From DATKPA01 sp051955985 (GTDB lineage Bacteria; Planctomycetota; Phycisphaerae; WQYP01): a stretch of DNA of 64,000 bases. Shown here piece after piece: positions 8,116-16,241 of the stretch. The position numbers were made by a program, and so were the translations under genes. The DNA is taken from NCBI GenBank assembly GCA_051955985.1, contig JBQCGD010000192.1:1-64000 (forward strand), given 5' to 3'. Below the pieces are notes generated by a model. It had not been told where the DNA came from, searched no databases, and saw nothing but the letters and a program-made list of their open reading frames with translations. Each line of letters opens with the position of its first letter. Position 1 is the stretch's first letter.

Positions 8116-9126
8116 TCAGAGGATTTTGGTGTAGGCATCGATGAGGGTGTCGACCTGGCCGGCGAGGTGGGTGCAGGCGATGACTTTCTTCGACTTGAGG
8201 TCGAGGCGGGCGGTGGTGCGCTGGGCCATCCATTGGTCGAGGTGCTGGCGGATGTTGCGGAGGAGTTTGACGAGTTCGTCGCGATAGGAGACGAGGGCCT
8301 GGCGGTTGGTCCAGGTCATCAGGGGGATGCCGGCGCCGCGGTAGACCTTGCCGGCGACTTTGAAGGTGTCGTGGGATGCGTTGAGGACCTGGGGGCCGCG
8401 CTTGCAGGCGGTGGTGAAGGCGTTGATGGCTTCGACGGCGAGTTTTTCTTCGGCGAGGAGTTTTTTGGTATCGCCGCCGCGGACGGCGTTGGGGAGGAAG
8501 GAAAGCTTGTCCTTGGTGAAGGTGCTGACGGAGGCGGCGTCGAGGGGGGACTTGCCGTTGAAGAGGGTCTTTTCGGCGGCGAGGACGGTTGTGATTTCAT
8601 CGGTTTCGGTGCCGAGGCGGCGGACGGTGGTGTCATCGACGTCGGGTTCGGCGGCATCGGCTTTGGCAGGGGCAGCTTTGGGGTGGAGCTGGCCGTTCGT
8701 GATCTCGTAGGTTTTGTTCCACTTGGAGAGGTAGCGATCGACGGCGGGGGCGAGGGTGTTTTTTTCGATATTGAGGAGGTCTTTTTTGCGGGCGTCCATG
8801 AGGGGGGTGACGAAATTGGGGGGGACGACGGCGCCTTTTACTTTCTGCTGGATCATGGCTTCGACGACGTCGGCGGTGTGGGTGGCGACGTGGCCGTGGG
8901 TGTTGAGCAGAGCGCCGAAGGCTTTGAGATCGGTGGGTTTGATGTCGAGGAGGGCGCGGCGGGCTTTGGCGGCGTTGATGATGTCGGAGGTGAGGGTGGA
9001 CTGGAGGATTTTGAAATCGGGATCGTAGGTTTTGAGTTCGGCGGATTGCATTTTGGCGAGGTCGGGCTGTTTGGAGCCGAGGAAGAGGTCGATGACGATT
9101 TGCTTGAGGGCGGCGGGATCGGGCAT
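8116..9126 (-). CDS. Uncharacterised helical protein
   Basis: I do not recognise a family. The 336-residue product is predominantly helical and soluble, with no signal peptide or membrane span. An Ala/Pro/Asp-rich hinge near residues 160-180 separates an N-terminal helical part from a Lys/Leu-rich C-terminal half. The ATG at 9126 is chosen because AGGAG lies 8 bases upstream; a 32-codon extension looks non-coding. It is convergent with the GT9 gene, with stop codons 6 bases apart. Codon use matches the neighbours, so it is a genuine gene. Confidence 0.7.
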   Translation of the reverse strand: MPDPAALKQIVIDLFLGSKQPDLAKMQSAELKTYDPDFKILQSTLTSDIINAAKARRALLDIKPTDLKAFGALLNTHGHVATHTADVVEAMIQQKVKGAVVPPNFVTPLMDARKKDLLNIEKNTLAPAVDRYLSKWNKTYEITNGQLHPKAAPAKADAAEPDVDDTTVRRLGTETDEITTVLAAEKTLFNGKSPLDAASVSTFTKDKLSFLPNAVRGGDTKKLLAEEKLAVEAINAFTTACKRGPQVLNASHDTFKVAGKVYRGAGIPLMTWTNRQALVSYRDELVKLLRNIRQHLDQWMAQRTTARLDLKSKKVIACTHLAGQVDTLIDAYTKIL

Positions 9127-9228
9127 GGGGGGGGCTCCTGCGGTGGTTACGTGTTGTTGGGTGTAACGTAACTTTACGCGACGGGGTGGCAAGTGGGCCG
9201 CAGGATTTTTTTGGGGAGGCAATGAAAA

Positions 9229-9259
9229 AGGACGCCGCTCTTCTGGGGAGCGGCGTCCT
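9229..9259 (-). terminator. Intrinsic terminator of the rpsF-ssb-rplI operon
   Basis: A 12-bp perfect stem (9229-9240 with 9248-9259, arm AGGACGCCGCTC) has a 7-base loop and is followed on the minus strand by T5. It lies about 80 bases beyond the rplI stop. Between them (9283-9335) is a GC-rich hairpin-forming word cluster, including CCGCCTGAAGGCGG. Confidence 0.85.
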
Positions 9260-9339
9260 GTGGGTATTGCGGTTTCAGAGTTCAGGCCGCCTCGCTCCGC
9301 ATCGGCGGAAGACGGCCGCCTGAAGGCGGAACTCCGTAC

Positions 9340-9855
9340 TCAGGCGTTGGATTCTTCGGCGGCGGGTTCGGCGGCCTTTTCCTTGCCGGCCTCGGTTTGT
9401 TCGCCTTCCTTTTTCTCGCGGACGATCCAGAGCTTGATGTCGGCCTTGAGGTCGGGGGCGAGCTGGATGTGGATGGGGAAGGTGTCGACGCGGCGGAGGG
9501 GTTCGTCGAGTTTGACTTCTTCGGGGGTGATGTTGTGGCCCTGCTTCTGGAGTTCTTCGGAGATGTCGCGGCGGGAGACGGAGCCGAAGAGGTGGCCTTC
9601 GTCGTTGGCGTTGCGGATGATGGTGATTTCGACGCCTTCGAGCTTGGCGAGGAGGGCTTCCTTGTCGGCGCGGATTTTCTGGAGCTTGGCTTCGTATTCC
9701 TTCTTGGCGGCTTCGAGGCGTTTGATGTTGCCTTCGGTGGGCTGGATGGCGAGGCCCTTGGGGAGGAGGAAGTTGCGGGCGAAGCCGTCGGAGACATCGA
9801 TCACTTCGCCGACGATGCCGGTGCGTTCGATGGTCTGGGTGAGGAGGACTTTCAT
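9340..9855 (-). CDS. rplI: Ribosomal protein bL9
   Basis: L9 is a large-subunit ribosomal protein with two globular domains joined by a long helix. The 171-residue product starts MKVLLTQTIERTGIVGEVI and has the N-terminal signature GFARNFLLPKGLA. A Lys-rich connecting helix and a C-terminal domain (HLFGSVSRRDI) follow. The C-terminus carries an extra Glu/Ala-rich tail of about 20 residues. It is last in an operon with rpsF and ssb; the usual rpsR is not between ssb and rplI. Confidence 0.96.
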   Translation of the reverse strand: MKVLLTQTIERTGIVGEVIDVSDGFARNFLLPKGLAIQPTEGNIKRLEAAKKEYEAKLQKIRADKEALLAKLEGVEITIIRNANDEGHLFGSVSRRDISEELQKQGHNITPEEVKLDEPLRRVDTFPIHIQLAPDLKADIKLWIVREKKEGEQTEAGKEKAAEPAAEESNA

Positions 9856-9980
9856 GATGGCCTTTCAGGCACGCGTCTGGGGTTTGATTGCCTTCGAGGT
9901 GTCCTGCAGCGCTTTGTTGAGTCGCGTGCCTGGCGGTGCATTCGCACGGTCGAGGGCGGATTGAGGAAAAGAGCAGAGTT

Positions 9981-10008
9981 GCTCGGGGTTCGGGTCTCGG
10001 GGTTCGGG
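9981..10008 (-). repeat. Heptamer array, GTTCGGG family (4 units)
   Basis: Four 7-base words on the plus text, GCTCGGG, GTTCGGG, TCTCGGG and GTTCGGG, lie one base after the ssb stop codon, in the ssb-rplI gap. A five-unit array of the same family is at 20645-20679. Confidence 0.8.
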
Positions 10009-10009
10009 T

Positions 10010-10615
10010 TCAGAAGGGGATGTCTTCGTCGCTGAGAGGTGGGGCGTCGTCGGGGGGCATGGCGTCGCCGGCGTCGTAGTTGGGGGCGGGGGCGGGACGC
10101 TGTGCGGGGCCTGCGTTGGGGCGGCCGCCCTGGCGATAGGGTTGGTTGCCGGCGGGGCGGGCTTGTTGGCGCGGCCCCCCCCCGCCGCCGCCTTCGCCGC
10201 CGTACCCCCCCCCACCACCACCGCCGCCTTCTTCACCACCGTACCCCCCCCCGCCTCCACCTCCGCCGCCGCCGGGTGCGCCCTGGCCGCGATTGAGGAA
10301 TTGGAAGTTTTCGATGATGACGCGCATTTTGGAGCGTTTGCTTCCGTCCTGGGCTTCCCATTGGTCGAGTTTGAGGCGGCCTTCGACGAAGAGGGGGTCG
10401 CCCTTCTTTTTGTACTTGGAGAGGATTTCGGCGGTTTTTCCGAAGCAGGAGCAGTCGACGAAGGTGACTTCCTCTTTTTTGACGCCGTCCTGTCCGGTCC
10501 AGGTGCGGTTGACGGCGAGGCTGATGTCGCAGACGGCGGTCTGGTTGGGCATGTATTTGAGTTCGGGGTCTCGGGTGATGTTGCCCATGAGGAGGACTTT
10601 GTTGAGATTCGCCAT
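10010..10615 (-). CDS. ssb: Single-stranded DNA-binding protein
   Basis: SSB protects single-stranded DNA and recruits repair and replication partners. The 201-residue protein has an N-terminal OB fold (MANLNKVLLMGNITRDPEL, then VTFVDCSCFGKTAE, VEGRL and WEAQDGSKRSK). A very long Gly-rich linker follows, encoded by unusual G/C homopolymer runs. It ends in the conserved acidic tip DEDIPF that binds partner proteins. It sits between rpsF and rplI, the common ribosomal context of ssb. Confidence 0.96.
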   Translation of the reverse strand: MANLNKVLLMGNITRDPELKYMPNQTAVCDISLAVNRTWTGQDGVKKEEVTFVDCSCFGKTAEILSKYKKKGDPLFVEGRLKLDQWEAQDGSKRSKMRVIIENFQFLNRGQGAPGGGGGGGGGGYGGEEGGGGGGGGYGGEGGGGGGPRQQARPAGNQPYRQGGRPNAGPAQRPAPAPNYDAGDAMPPDDAPPLSDEDIPF

Positions 10616-10672
10616 GGGGGCTCCTTTCTTAGTTGAACGGGCACAATGAATCGGAGGGTGCCCGCGATTGGT

Positions 10673-10736
10673 AGTGGTCAGTGGTCAGTTTGAGCCGGTG
10701 ATCTTTCTGACCACTGACACCTGACCACTGACCACT
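10673..10736. repeat. Inverted heptamer element, AGTGGTC family
   Basis: Two AGTGGTC words (10673-10686) face four words in the opposite sense: GACCACT, GACACCT, GACCACT and GACCACT (10709-10736). A 16-base arm at 10673-10688 is the exact complement of 10721-10736, so the element can fold into a long hairpin. It lies within the rpsF-ssb operon and ends 5 bases from the rpsF stop codon. Confidence 0.85.
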
Positions 10737-10741
10737 CATTT

Positions 10742-11239
10742 TTAGACCTTGTCGATGGCGGCTTCTTCGGGGATTTCTTCGACATCGGGGGCGGGGCCGC
10801 GGCGGTCTTCCCGGGGACCACGGTCGTCACGAGGGCCACGATCACCACCGGGGCCGAAGCCGGCGCGGCGGAAGGAACGGGTGTCGTGTTCTTCGGCGGT
10901 GGGCTGCTGGGGCTGCATGGCTTCGATGTCCTTGAGGGCGAGGTGGTCGGCCTTGAGGACGAGGCAGCGGAGGATGTTTTCGGAGAGCTGGACGTCGCGT
11001 TCGATGCCGACGACCTTGGGGCCTTCGCACTTGAAGAAGGCGAGGACGTAGACGCCGCGTTTCTGGCCTTCGATTTCGTAGGCGAGGCGGCGTTCATCCC
11101 ACTTGCGGACGTGGAGGATTTCCGCGTTGGCACGGTGGAGGATGTGCTCGACTTCGCCCTTGGCGGCTTCCCAGGAGCCGGTGGCGTAGGAGGCGTTGAG
11201 GAGGAAGAGGGCTTCGTACTGACGGGTATGTGCGGCCAT
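10742..11239 (-). CDS. rpsF: Ribosomal protein bS6
   Basis: S6 is a small-subunit protein that pairs with S18. The 165-residue product starts MAAHTRQYEALFLLNAS and contains HVRKWDERRLAYEIEGQKRGVYVL, written here only as the core RRLAYEIEGQKRGVY. That is the family core, followed by VGIERDVQLSENILRCLVLK. A C-terminal extension of about 50 residues rich in Arg, Asp, Gly and Pro is unusual. It is first in the operon with ssb and rplI. Confidence 0.95.
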   Translation of the reverse strand: MAAHTRQYEALFLLNASYATGSWEAAKGEVEHILHRANAEILHVRKWDERRLAYEIEGQKRGVYVLAFFKCEGPKVVGIERDVQLSENILRCLVLKADHLALKDIEAMQPQQPTAEEHDTRSFRRAGFGPGGDRGPRDDRGPREDRRGPAPDVEEIPEEAAIDKV

Positions 11240-11370
11240 GATGGCACTCCGGTATCGGCCGATGCAGCGAGCGACGCGACGGGCGTCACCGTGGATAAAC
11301 GCTGCGAGCCGGGGGACAAAGATCGGGAAGTATACAGGAATGGGGGGGTGGGGGGCAATTGGGGCGGGGA

Positions 11371-11398
11371 ATTCAGGATGCAGAATTCGGAATTCAGA
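11371..11398 (+). repeat. Heptamer array, ATTCAGA family (4 units)
   Basis: Consecutive words ATTCAGG, ATGCAGA, ATTCGGA and ATTCAGA. It is the same family as 1353-1380, here within the putative rpsF leader. Confidence 0.8.
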
Positions 11399-11467
11399 GG
11401 TGGGGGGACGGGGTGGGGGATTCGGAGTTGGCGGGGCAGTAAATTCAGGGTGAGGGGGGAGAACAGC

Positions 11468-11605
11468 GATTTTGATAGCGCCGGCTGAAGATGATCAAGT
11501 TGTTTTTGGGGCACCCCCGTTTTTGATAGCGCCACGCGAAGATTATCAAGTTCGGGGTGTTGAAAACCGCGTTTTTGATAGCGCCAGCCGAAGATGATCC
11601 AGTTG
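11468..11605. repeat. Three 35-base direct repeats with 16-17-base spacers
   Basis: Copies lie at 11468-11502, 11519-11553 and 11571-11605. Each reads G(A/T)TTTTGATAGCGCC, a variable 4-5 bases, then GAAGAT(G/T)ATC(A/C)AGTT(G/C). Copy 1 and copy 3 differ at about four positions. The period is 51-52 bases, and the spacers do not match each other. The repeats lie between the candidate rpsF promoter and the rpsF start. Confidence 0.85.
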
Positions 11606-11862
11606 TGAGGGAGAGAGGCGCGGGGGGGGAGGGGAAGATTGCCAAGGAGAAGAGTGCCAAGCCGTGCGCACGCGGTTGGCCATCTTCTATAAATCCGATA
11701 GGAATTGTAGGTATTCAGGGGAGAGGTGGGGTGTTGCACCGCCTGCGCGGGGGGAGTGCCGGGTGTTCGAGAGCGAGATGGGCGCTCGGTCACCGTCGCG
11801 GTACCGATGGCGGGTTTTTGCATGGTGTCCCTCCCCGGTTTATGCCCTCGATTTCTTTTTAG

Positions 11863-11891
11863 AGTTTACCCTTACATTTTACGAACGTCAA
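11863..11891 (-). promoter_or_regulatory. Candidate promoter of the rpsF operon
   Basis: On the minus strand TTGACG (11891-11886), a 17-base spacer and TAAACT (11868-11863) form a plausible sigma70 promoter in a locally A+T-rich patch. It lies after the end of the porin gene and points at rpsF. The leader would be about 615 bases, so a closer promoter may exist. Confidence 0.5.
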
Positions 11892-11938
11892 GTTTTGCGT
11901 TCTGGCCGTTGCGGGGGCGGTTCGCTGGCCGGGCACAA

Positions 11939-11968
11939 TGCCCCGCGCCGCCCGAGGCGGCGGGGGTC
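11939..11968. repeat. Palindromic GC-rich word, copy 1
   Basis: TGCCCCGCGC followed by CGCC and CGAGGCGGCGGGGGTC. It closely matches 29417-29450 and contains the small inverted repeat CCGCC-CGA-GGCGG. Confidence 0.55.
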
Positions 11969-12020
11969 ATGCCGACGGGAAGGTGTTCAATGGCTTTTGG
12001 CCAACTTTTGGCCATTTTGT

Positions 12021-13334
12021 TTAGAAGGTGAAGATGACGTCGGCGCCGGCGGACCACATGTCTTTGAAGTCGCGGGTGGCGCCGGTGGCGTAGTCGTGGT
12101 CTTCGGCGAAGTCGTAGCGGAGTTCGGGGCGGATAATGAGGTTCTGGCCGATGGGGTCCTTGGGGAGTGGGTGGATGGTGAGGCCAGCGGTGATTTCCCA
12201 GGCGTTGGAGGAGGCGTTGGAGGGGGTGTCGAGGGGGAAGGGGACGCCGGCGTAGGTGTGCATCCATTCGGCGCGGGCGTTGGCGGTGAGGTATTCGTTG
12301 ATGGCGTACTGGGCGTAGAGGGAGATGCCATAGTTGTCGCCGTAGGCGTGGGAGACGCCGGCGGGGGCGAAGCCGTTGAAGCCGCCGTCGTAGTCGTAGA
12401 GGCCTTCGGCGCCGAGTTTGAGTTTTTCGGTGGCCTGGAAGACGACGATGGGGTTGAAGAGGAAGTCGTAGTGGGAGTTGTCGGCGGAGTTCTGGGGGCC
12501 GACTTCAAAGTTGGCGATGAACTGCCATTGCTTGGAGAGGGTGTAGGTGATCTGTGCGAGGCCGTCGATGGCGCCGTTGTCATCTTCGGTGTTCTGGTTG
12601 ATGCCGCGGGAGATGCCGCCGGCGAAGGACCAGTGGTCGTTGAGCTGGTAGAAGGCGAGGACGCCGGTGTTTTCGACGGGTTCGTTGTTGAAGATATAGG
12701 AGTGGGAGTAGAAGGGGTTTCCGCGGGGGTCGAAGGATTCGTAGCCGGTGATGGTGTAGAAGCGGCCGGCGCGGAGTTTGAGGCCATTGCCGACGGGGAT
12801 GTTGAGGTCGAGGTAGGCCTGGGCGAAATCGAGGTGGGGGACTTCGCCGGGGTTATCGCCGGGGGTTTGGATTTCCCAGCCGGAGGTGTTGGTGCCGCGG
12901 GAGTCGCGGGCGGGGGTGGTGGCGAAGGTGTCGTCGCCGAAGTCGGCTTCGATGAGGCCACCGACGTCCCACTTTTTCGGGTCAACGAGTTTTTCGACGC
13001 GGACGACGAGTTGGTTGAAGGCGAGGTGGTTGCCGAGTTCCTGGGTGAAGCCGAGGGGGCGGGTGATGCGGGACTGGGAGCTGCCGTGGTTGTTGCGGAG
13101 GTTGGCGTCGTAGCCGGCCTCGACCCAGCCGTAGATATTGATGCCGTTGGCCTGGAGGGGTTTGGCGAGATGGAGCTTGTTGAGGCCGATCATGAGGGGA
13201 GAGCTGGGGGCAGGCGGTTCCTGGGTGGTTACGGAGGAGGTGTCGAGGGTGAGGACGGGGGAAGCGGCGGGAGAAGAGGAGGCGAGTGCGGCGAGGGCGA
13301 GGGAGGCGACGAGGGCGTAGTTGGTGCGGGTCAT
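12021..13334 (-). CDS. Outer-membrane beta-barrel porin, OmpL-like (bbp2 family)
   Basis: The 437-residue protein has a signal peptide ending near SSSPAAS. It then has alternating amphipathic strands: INIYGWVEAGYDANLR, LVVRVEKLVDPKKWDVGG, GRFYTITGYESFDPRGN and EITAGLTIHPL. It ends in the aromatic residue typical of outer-membrane barrels (VIFTF). Porins of this family form diffusion channels in the outer membrane; specificity is unknown. AAGGAG seven bases before the ATG supports the start. It is a close paralogue of the gene at 13687-14985, sharing the N-terminal, central RGNPFY and C-terminal blocks. Only a weak hairpin follows the stop. Confidence 0.9.
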   Translation of the reverse strand: MTRTNYALVASLALAALASSSPAASPVLTLDTSSVTTQEPPAPSSPLMIGLNKLHLAKPLQANGINIYGWVEAGYDANLRNNHGSSQSRITRPLGFTQELGNHLAFNQLVVRVEKLVDPKKWDVGGLIEADFGDDTFATTPARDSRGTNTSGWEIQTPGDNPGEVPHLDFAQAYLDLNIPVGNGLKLRAGRFYTITGYESFDPRGNPFYSHSYIFNNEPVENTGVLAFYQLNDHWSFAGGISRGINQNTEDDNGAIDGLAQITYTLSKQWQFIANFEVGPQNSADNSHYDFLFNPIVVFQATEKLKLGAEGLYDYDGGFNGFAPAGVSHAYGDNYGISLYAQYAINEYLTANARAEWMHTYAGVPFPLDTPSNASSNAWEITAGLTIHPLPKDPIGQNLIIRPELRYDFAEDHDYATGATRDFKDMWSAGADVIFTF

Positions 13335-13686
13335 GGGATCTCCTTGAAGATGTGAACAGACCTTCGTGCGGGCCGCGGTTGCGGCGGTGGACGTGGGTCG
13401 CTTTGCAATGAGCGGGCCAATGGGATTTTCGGGGGGAGCGTGGGGGGCGTCAAGACGGTTTTGGCGGTGCGAAGTGGCGGGTCAGGGGAGTTGCGGAGCG
13501 TCAAGGTGGAGGGGTGAGGAGGGGGAGAGGCGGTGGCCGGCGCGTCGGGGAAGCGGCGGTTTGGGGGTACTGCGTCGGACTGGGCAAAAAAAGAAGCGGC
13601 GTGACCTTTTTGGGGTCACGCCGCTGTTGGCTTCGCGAACACACAGCCCGGGGACGGGCCGGCGATACGAAAATTGCCCTGGGTGC
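13335..13686. other. Gap between the two porin genes
   Basis: No gene is supported. The gap holds the terminator of the upstream porin (13595-13625) and presumably the promoter of the downstream porin, but I see no convincing -35/-10 pair. The downstream porin therefore probably has its own transcript, since the terminator is strong. Confidence 0.5.
13585..13625 (-). terminator. Intrinsic terminator of the second porin gene
   Basis: A perfect 12-bp stem (13595-13606 with 13614-13625, arm AGCGGCGTGACC) has a 7-base loop and is followed on the minus strand by TTC and then T7. It ends the transcript of the porin at 13687-14985. Confidence 0.92.
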
Positions 13687-14985
13687 TTAGAACGTGAAGA
13701 TCACGTCGGCACCGGCGGTCCACTGATCGCGGAAGACGGAGCTGCCGGAACCGACCGGGTAGAGGTGGTCTTCGGCAACGTCGTAGCGGATCTCAGGACG
13801 GATCATGAGGTTCTGGCCGATGGGGTCCTTGGGCATGGGCTTGATGATGACGCCGAGGGTGAGCTCGTACTGGTTCTCGTTGGAACCGAAGTAGGAATGG
13901 AACCACTCCGCGCGGGCATTGGCGGTGAGGTAGTCATTGATGGCGTACTGGACATAGCCAGCGGTGCCGTAGTAGTCGCCGTAGGCGTGGGTGGGGCCAC
14001 CGAAGGGCTTGGAGCCGTTGAGGCCGCCGTCATAGACGTAGATGCCTTCGCCGCCGAGCTTGAGCTTGTCAGTGACCTGCCAAGCCGCGATGGGGTTGAT
14101 GAGGGTCTGCCAGTGGCTGTTATCGGCGTTGTTCTGGGGGCCGACTTCGGCGTTGAGGGTGATGGTCCACTGCTTGTTGGGGGTGTAGATGACCTGAGCG
14201 AGGCCATCGACCCAGGCGTTGTTGTCTTCGGTGTTCTGGTTGATGCCGCGGGAGATGCCGCCGGCGACCGACCACTGGTCATTGAGCTGGTAGAAGGCGA
14301 TAACGCCGGTGTTTTCAGCGGGTTCGCTGCTGAAGATCAAGCTGTGGGTGTAGAAGGGGTTACCGCGGGGGTCGAAGGATTCGTAGCCGGTGATGGTGTA
14401 GAAGCGGCCGGCGCGGACCTTGAGGCCGTTACCGACGGGGACGTTGACGTCCACGTAGGCCTGGGGGATATCGAGCTCAGGGCTTTCGCCGAAGCTGTCG
14501 CCGATGTGGGTGAGTTCCCAGCCGGAGGAGAAGGTGCCGTCTTTGGCGGAGGCGGGGGTGGTGAAGTTGTCATCGGTGCCGAAGTTGACTTCGACGAGAC
14601 CACCGACATCCCACTTCTTGGAGTCAACGAGCTTTTCGACGCGGAGGGCGAGCTGGTTGAAGATAACGTGGTTGCCGAACTCACGGGTGAAGGGCCCGGG
14701 GTGGGTGGAGCCGTGAGCGCTTTCGTTGTTACGGAGGTTGACATCGTAGCCGGCTTCGACCCAGCCGTAGATATTGAGGCCAGCGGACTGGACGGGCTTG
14801 GCGAGGCCGAGCTTATCGAGGCCCATCATGAGGGGGGTGCTCGGGGCGCCAGCGTCCTGCGCGGTGACGACGGGGTCGAGCGAGAGGGCAGGGGCGGAGA
14901 CAGCGGTGGATTCCGCAGCGGCGAACCCACAGGTGGCCAAGAGGCCGAGGACCGCGATGGAGACAGCGTCCTTCCGAAGCAACAT
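13687..14985 (-). CDS. Outer-membrane beta-barrel porin, OmpL-like (paralogue)
   Basis: The 432-residue protein has a signal peptide (MLLRKDAVSIAVLGLLATCG, cleaved near AAAES). The barrel blocks match its neighbour: LNIYGWVEAGYDVNLR, VEKLVDSKKWDVGG, GRFYTITGYESFDPRGNPFY, ISRGINQNTED, GQNLMIRPEIRYD and terminal GADVIFTF. It comes from a duplication with the gene at 12021-13334; the centre has diverged more than the ends. GGAG five bases before the ATG at 14985 rules out the GTG two codons earlier. A good promoter lies about 350 bases upstream, so the mRNA has a long leader. Confidence 0.9.
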   Translation of the reverse strand: MLLRKDAVSIAVLGLLATCGFAAAESTAVSAPALSLDPVVTAQDAGAPSTPLMMGLDKLGLAKPVQSAGLNIYGWVEAGYDVNLRNNESAHGSTHPGPFTREFGNHVIFNQLALRVEKLVDSKKWDVGGLVEVNFGTDDNFTTPASAKDGTFSSGWELTHIGDSFGESPELDIPQAYVDVNVPVGNGLKVRAGRFYTITGYESFDPRGNPFYTHSLIFSSEPAENTGVIAFYQLNDQWSVAGGISRGINQNTEDNNAWVDGLAQVIYTPNKQWTITLNAEVGPQNNADNSHWQTLINPIAAWQVTDKLKLGGEGIYVYDGGLNGSKPFGGPTHAYGDYYGTAGYVQYAINDYLTANARAEWFHSYFGSNENQYELTLGVIIKPMPKDPIGQNLMIRPEIRYDVAEDHLYPVGSGSSVFRDQWTAGADVIFTF

Positions 14986-15615
14986 GATCACTCCTTCAAG
15001 TAGACAGACAAGTTCCGATTGAAGCGCTCGATCTGGCCGTGCCCCCGAGGCAAGGCGAACTCATGGGTTCAATCGAGCGTGGTCCCCGGAGGGACCGATT
15101 CCCGTGAGCAGAAATCGGACCGATGGCGTAGATTTCATGAGCCAAAGTCCGAAAACACTCAGTACTGCAGAAACAGCAGCGGTACCCCGTTATCGGATCC
15201 ATCTTTTTCAAGATGCCCTACGTCCGAAACAGGAGGTACCACTTTCTTGGCCGGTGCGGCCGACTCCCCGGATTCTGAGGTTCATCCAGTACAGCGAGAG
15301 CAGAATCCGCGAACCATTATCGGATGAACGGGGGACAAGGATACGCGATTTGGGCGGTCTGTCAACTGTGTTGAGATTTCAATAATTCGCATAGACGTAC
15401 GTCCCATAAAACACGAGTTGAGTTGGCGGGGAAGGCGTTTGATGGGGGAAGGTGTGCGTGTTATGGCTGACCTGTGTTGAAATTCGTGGCGGGCGGGGTT
15501 GGATTTTTGGGACAGTCAGGAGTTAGCGTGACGCGCGGCAAGCGCAGGGCGGGCGGGCAGCGGGCGGGCGGCGCGGTACAATGGGGCTTTCGGCTCGTTT
15601 CAATGGAGATCGGCG
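14986..15615. other. Leader and promoter region between porin and yqeY
   Basis: No gene is supported in 630 bases. The porin promoter is at 15338-15365, and 14986-15330 would be its 5' leader. The leader contains a 6-bp hairpin (GGTCCC CGGA GGGACC) near 15080. From 15370 to 15615 there is the yqeY upstream region, with no clear promoter. Confidence 0.5.
15338..15365 (-). promoter_or_regulatory. Promoter of the second porin gene
   Basis: On the minus strand TTGACA (15365-15360), a 16-base spacer and TATCCT (15343-15338) form a strong sigma70-type promoter pointing at the porin. The predicted leader is about 345 bases. Confidence 0.75.
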
Positions 15616-16068
15616 ATGGCGGATACCGGCTTGAAGGCGAAGGTGCAATCGGAAATGGTGGCGGCGATGAAGGGGGGAAACAAGGAGCGGACGCAGGTGC
15701 TGCGGATGCTGTTGTCGGAGATCAAGCGGGTGGAGGCGGACAAGCCGGAGGCGGATCCGCAGGGCGCGGTGAATGCGTATGCGAAGTCGCTGAAGAAGTC
15801 GCAGGCGGAGATGGAGGGGTACGGGCAGGGGGAGCGGGTGGCGGCGATCAAGGCGGAGCTGGCGATCGTGGAGGAGTTTTTGCCCAAGCAGCTGGATGAT
15901 GCGGCGCTGGAGAAGATTGTGAATGAGGCGTTGGCGCCGCTGGGAGCGTTGACGAAGAAGGACCAGGGGCGGGCGATGGGTGCGGTGATGAAGGCGGTGG
16001 CTGCGAGCGGGGCGAGTGCGGATGCGGGGAAGGTGAAGGGGATGGTGGAGGGGCGGCTGGTGGGGTGA
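15616..16068 (+). CDS. yqeY: GatB/YqeY domain protein
   Basis: The 150-residue helical protein has the YqeY pattern: an N-terminal LKAKVQSEMVAAMKGGNKER and VLRMLLSEIKRVE, a central EFLPKQLDDAALE, and a C-terminal GRAMGAVMKAV. The last segment resembles the tail domain of the GatB amidotransferase, which contacts tRNA. The function of the stand-alone protein is not settled. GGAG lies 9 bases before the ATG. It does not clearly belong with the following polysaccharide genes. Confidence 0.9.
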   Translation: MADTGLKAKVQSEMVAAMKGGNKERTQVLRMLLSEIKRVEADKPEADPQGAVNAYAKSLKKSQAEMEGYGQGERVAAIKAELAIVEEFLPKQLDDAALEKIVNEALAPLGALTKKDQGRAMGAVMKAVAASGASADAGKVKGMVEGRLVG

Positions 16069-16184
16069 GGGGGGTGGCCTGGCGACGCTTTTTATCGGGG
16101 CCACAGGGCGTCTGGCGATGTAAAGAACCGGTGAAGCTGGAGTTGGCTGCACCGGGGACATACCGGCGCGGGCGGATGATCTGC

Positions 16185-16190
16185 TATACT
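16185..16190 (+). promoter_or_regulatory. Extended -10 promoter of the polysaccharide cluster
   Basis: TGCTATACT (TATACT at 16185-16190) is a good extended -10 element 52 bases before the GT2 start codon. No good -35 is visible. Confidence 0.5.
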
Positions 16191-16241
16191 GCGGTTGATC
16201 CATCGCCGATTAAAGAATGAAACTCCGCAAGAGGGAAGGAA

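Larger units (their letters stand above)
11240..12020. other. Long gene-free leader/intergenic region upstream of rpsF
   Basis: No coding frame is supported across these 781 bases. They contain a candidate rpsF promoter (11863-11891), three 35-base direct repeats (11468-11605) and an ATTCAGA heptamer array (11371-11398). A palindromic word at 11939-11968 is shared with 29417-29450. If the promoter is right, the rpsF leader exceeds 600 bases. Confidence 0.6.

Noticed and set aside
11468..11605. CRISPR array
   Set aside because: Only three imperfect repeats with 16-17-base spacers, too short for CRISPR, and no cas genes nearby.
11664..13355. 563-codon plus-strand open frame
   Set aside because: Antisense to the first porin, which has signal peptide, barrel strands and ribosome site. 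Product is Gly/Val/Glu low complexity.
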